15,827 nt of DNA from Allobrachymonas sp. (GTDB lineage: Bacteria; Pseudomonadota; Gammaproteobacteria; Burkholderiales; Burkholderiaceae_C). This document shows, piece after piece, positions 13,817-15,827 of this stretch; within the stretch, counting starts at the first letter, position 1, and the number at the start of each line of letters is the position of its first letter. Under the pieces are notes generated by a model. That model was not told where the DNA came from and searched no databases. It saw nothing but the letters and a program-made list of their open reading frames with translations. The stretch spans positions 1 to 15,827 of the forward strand of contig JAAUOI010000029.1 in NCBI GenBank assembly GCA_012036375.1, read 5' to 3'. A program made the position numbers and the translations under genes.

Positions 13817-15700
13817 TCACATCCGCACCGCCCGCTCTACCCCTGGCACCTGCGCCAGCGCAGACAGCAGTTTTTGTAACGCACTCGCATCCGAAATTTC
13901 CACCGTCAGCGCCATCCACAGCGAGCTGGCGCCGCCTTTGCTCATTACCTGCTGCTGCAAATGTCGAACGGGAATTTTCTCTTTGGAAAACAGCTCGCTC
14001 ACATCGCGCAGCAAACCTGCCCGTTCATTGGCAATCACGCGAAGATCCACTGCGTAATACGTCCCGGCTTTCGCTGTGCCCCAAGCCACCTCCACCAAGC
14101 GCTCTCCTTCTTTGGCCACCAATTGTCGAAGCGTCGAGCAACTCGCACGATGAATACTCACGCCTTTGCCCCGCGTCACGTAACCCACGATAGCATCAGG
14201 CGGCGCAGGTTTACAGCATTTGGCCAGCTGCGTGAGCAAACTATCCACGCCCACCACCAGCACATTGCCCTTGGAGGCTGATTCCACCGCACGACTTTTC
14301 TTGAGCAAGACCAGCGCCTCGTCTTGCGGTGCAACAACCGGTGCAGCCGGCCGCAGAAACTGCTCAATCGTGCGCAATGAGAACTCATCCTTGCCCACCA
14401 CTTCAAACAGCGCTTCAGCCGTTTTAAAGCCAAATTGCGCCGCCAGATCATCGAGCTTGAGCGCCGTCTTGCCTTCTCGCTGCAAAAGCTTTTCTACCGC
14501 CTCGCGGCCTCTTGCAATCGTCTCTTCCAAATGCAGCGCATTGAACCAAGCACGGACTTTGGCTTTCGCGCGCGGGCTGGCCAAAAAATGCAACTCCGGG
14601 TTGAGCCAATCGCGCGAAGGCCCGCCTTCTTTGGCCGCAGCGATTTCTACCGTTTGGCCGTGAGAAAGCGGTGTACTTAGTGTGACCAATTGCCCATCGA
14701 CGCGTGCGCCTCGGCAGCGGTGGCCTAAATTCGTGTGTACGGCGTAAGCAAAATCCACCGGTGTGGCGCCGCGCGGTAAATCCACAATGGCTGCATCGGG
14801 TGTAAGCACATAGATGCGTTCATCGAGGGTGTTGTCGTTTAAGGTCGGCGAGGTCGCAGTGCTTGCGTCTGACATATCCTGCTGCCAAGCCAACAACTGC
14901 CTTAGCACCGCGATCTTTGCATCCAGCTGCGTGTCATAAGTGCTGCCCGCACTGATGCCTGAATAGCCCTTGATGCCCGCGTCTTTGTAGGCCCAATGCG
15001 CGGCCACGCCCGTCTCAGCATGCTGGTGCATGGCCTGCGTGCGAATCTGAATTTCTACTGGCCGCTGCGTTGCGTCGCGTACCACGGTATGCAAACTCTG
15101 ATAGCCATTGACCTTGGGCTTGGCAATGTAGTCATCAAACTCACCCTCTATCGGTGCATACAGCTCATGCACACGGGCAAGCGCCGCATAACATGCCGCA
15201 ATATCTGACACGATCACCCGCATCGCCCGCACATCCAGTACTTGCTCAAAACTCAATCCCTTGCCACGCATCTTTTTCACGATGCTGTAAATATGCTTGG
15301 GTCTGCCCTGCACCAGCGCCTCAATGCCTTGCGCCGACAAATCTTGCTGCAATAGCTGCCGCAGCTGCGCCATGCCTGCTTCGCGCTCAACGCGCTTGTC
15401 TTGCAATTGCTTGGCAATTGTTTTGTAGACCTCTGGCTCGATGAAACGAAAAGCCAGGTCTTCCATTTCCCATTTGATTTGCCAAATACCCAAACGATTA
15501 GCCAAAGGTGCAAAAACCTGCAAAGCCTCCGCAGCTATTGCGCGAGGCGCTACTGATTTAATAGCTGCATAGTGCCTCAAAGTTTGTAAGCGCGAAGCCA
15601 AGCGCAGCATCACCACACGCAGATCGCGCGAGAAAGCCAGCAGCATTTTGCGAATGTTTTCCGTCTGGCTCGCTGCGCCGGGGCTGATGTGGGCAGACAA
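13817..15700 (-). CDS. relA: (p)ppGpp synthetase RelA, N-terminal part missing
   Basis: 627 residues of a protein that should be about 740. It makes (p)ppGpp from ATP and GTP/GDP on stalled ribosomes. Visible parts, numbered from 15700: the end of a degenerate HD domain (MLRLASRLQTLR, where hydrolases have the LADRLHNMR motif), the synthetase domain with YSIVKKMRGKG (138-148), EFDD (187-190) and NGYQSLHTVVRD (198-209), a TGS domain (about 293-355), a CC motif KCCKP (494-498) and a C-terminal ACT domain (about 548-627). EFDD is the EXDD signature of synthesis-only RelA, against RXKD in bifunctional Rel/SpoT. The codon at 15700 is a TTG and not a credible start: the frame is open to the window edge. 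The first ~120 residues are absent because the sequence switches to unrelated DNA at about 15700-15720. Convergent with lysS. Confidence 0.9.
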   Translation of the reverse strand: MSAHISPGAASQTENIRKMLLAFSRDLRVVMLRLASRLQTLRHYAAIKSVAPRAIAAEALQVFAPLANRLGIWQIKWEMEDLAFRFIEPEVYKTIAKQLQDKRVEREAGMAQLRQLLQQDLSAQGIEALVQGRPKHIYSIVKKMRGKGLSFEQVLDVRAMRVIVSDIAACYAALARVHELYAPIEGEFDDYIAKPKVNGYQSLHTVVRDATQRPVEIQIRTQAMHQHAETGVAAHWAYKDAGIKGYSGISAGSTYDTQLDAKIAVLRQLLAWQQDMSDASTATSPTLNDNTLDERIYVLTPDAAIVDLPRGATPVDFAYAVHTNLGHRCRGARVDGQLVTLSTPLSHGQTVEIAAAKEGGPSRDWLNPELHFLASPRAKAKVRAWFNALHLEETIARGREAVEKLLQREGKTALKLDDLAAQFGFKTAEALFEVVGKDEFSLRTIEQFLRPAAPVVAPQDEALVLLKKSRAVESASKGNVLVVGVDSLLTQLAKCCKPAPPDAIVGYVTRGKGVSIHRASCSTLRQLVAKEGERLVEVAWGTAKAGTYYAVDLRVIANERAGLLRDVSELFSKEKIPVRHLQQQVMSKGGASSLWMALTVEISDASALQKLLSALAQVPGVERAVRM

Positions 15701-15705
15701 GGATG

Positions 15706-15827
15706 CCGAGCGAGCTTGGCGGCCTGGCTCAGATTGCCGCCGGTCAGCGCCAGCGCCGCTTCCACGTAGCTGCGCTCGCAGCGCTGCAGCGTCTCGTCCA
15801 GGCTGAAGTTGCGCTGCGACTGCAGGT
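15706..15827 (-). pseudogene. Fragment of a Fis-type helix-turn-helix domain (NtrC-family regulator C-terminus?)
   Basis: Read leftwards from the right edge, one frame gives NFSLDETLQRCERSYVEAAL, then ALTGGNLSQAAKLAR. This resembles the Fis-type DNA-binding domain that ends sigma-54-dependent NtrC-family regulators (Glu-rich helix, AL..TGGN..QAA). The expected continuation (LLGI..TLY) is missing. After AAKLAR the frame enters relA sequence in a different frame and stops soon after. The fragment is about 69% G+C over 15701-15827 by hand count, against about 58% in the adjacent relA. It is too short for firm assignment. The alternative is that the other open frame here, continuous with relA, is the true one. 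Confidence 0.5.

Overview
The window looks like part of a betaproteobacterial chromosome, most likely Burkholderiales and possibly Comamonadaceae-like. This is inferred from the style of LysS and RelA and from the EPS-type MarR regulator; no 16S or other decisive marker is present. G+C rises from about 30% in the first 120 bases to about 58% in the relA end (hand counts), as expected for an acquired surface-polysaccharide cassette next to housekeeping genes.

Positions 1-9880, minus strand: one tightly packed O-antigen/exopolysaccharide operon. In transcription order it holds an EPS-type MarR regulator, manC, gmd, rfbF, rfbG, an RmlC-like epimerase, a TylC3/TcaB9-type sugar C-methyltransferase, a DegT/StrS aminotransferase, a PglD/NeuD-like acyltransferase, a CmcI-like methyltransferase and a Wzx flippase that runs off the left edge. 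Most junctions are 4-base start/stop overlaps. Two nucleotide-sugar routes are encoded: GDP-mannose to GDP-4-keto-6-deoxymannose (ManC, Gmd), and glucose-1-phosphate to CDP-4-keto-6-deoxyglucose (RfbF, RfbG). The second is followed by enzymes expected to epimerise, C-methylate, aminate and N-acylate the sugar. The inferred product is a CDP-linked 3-C-methyl-4-(acylamino)-4,6-dideoxyhexose.

Positions 9923-12055, plus strand: a divergent GT4 glycosyltransferase and a WbpV-type SDR. Positions 12115-13701 hold lysS, convergent with relA (13817 to about 15700, minus).

The main anomalies are reading-frame lesions. wzx, gmd and manC each carry a frameshift at or near a short homopolymer. gmd also has an in-frame TAG, beyond which the natural C-terminus continues to a TGA overlapping the rfbF start. 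The CDP-sugar genes are intact. The lesions are either consensus errors or selective decay of the GDP-mannose branch and the flippase. At the right edge relA lacks its N-terminal part and abuts a GC-rich fragment encoding a Fis-type helix-turn-helix, which looks like a chimeric or rearranged junction. I found no tRNA, rRNA, CRISPR array, insertion sequence or intergenic gap over 300 bases.
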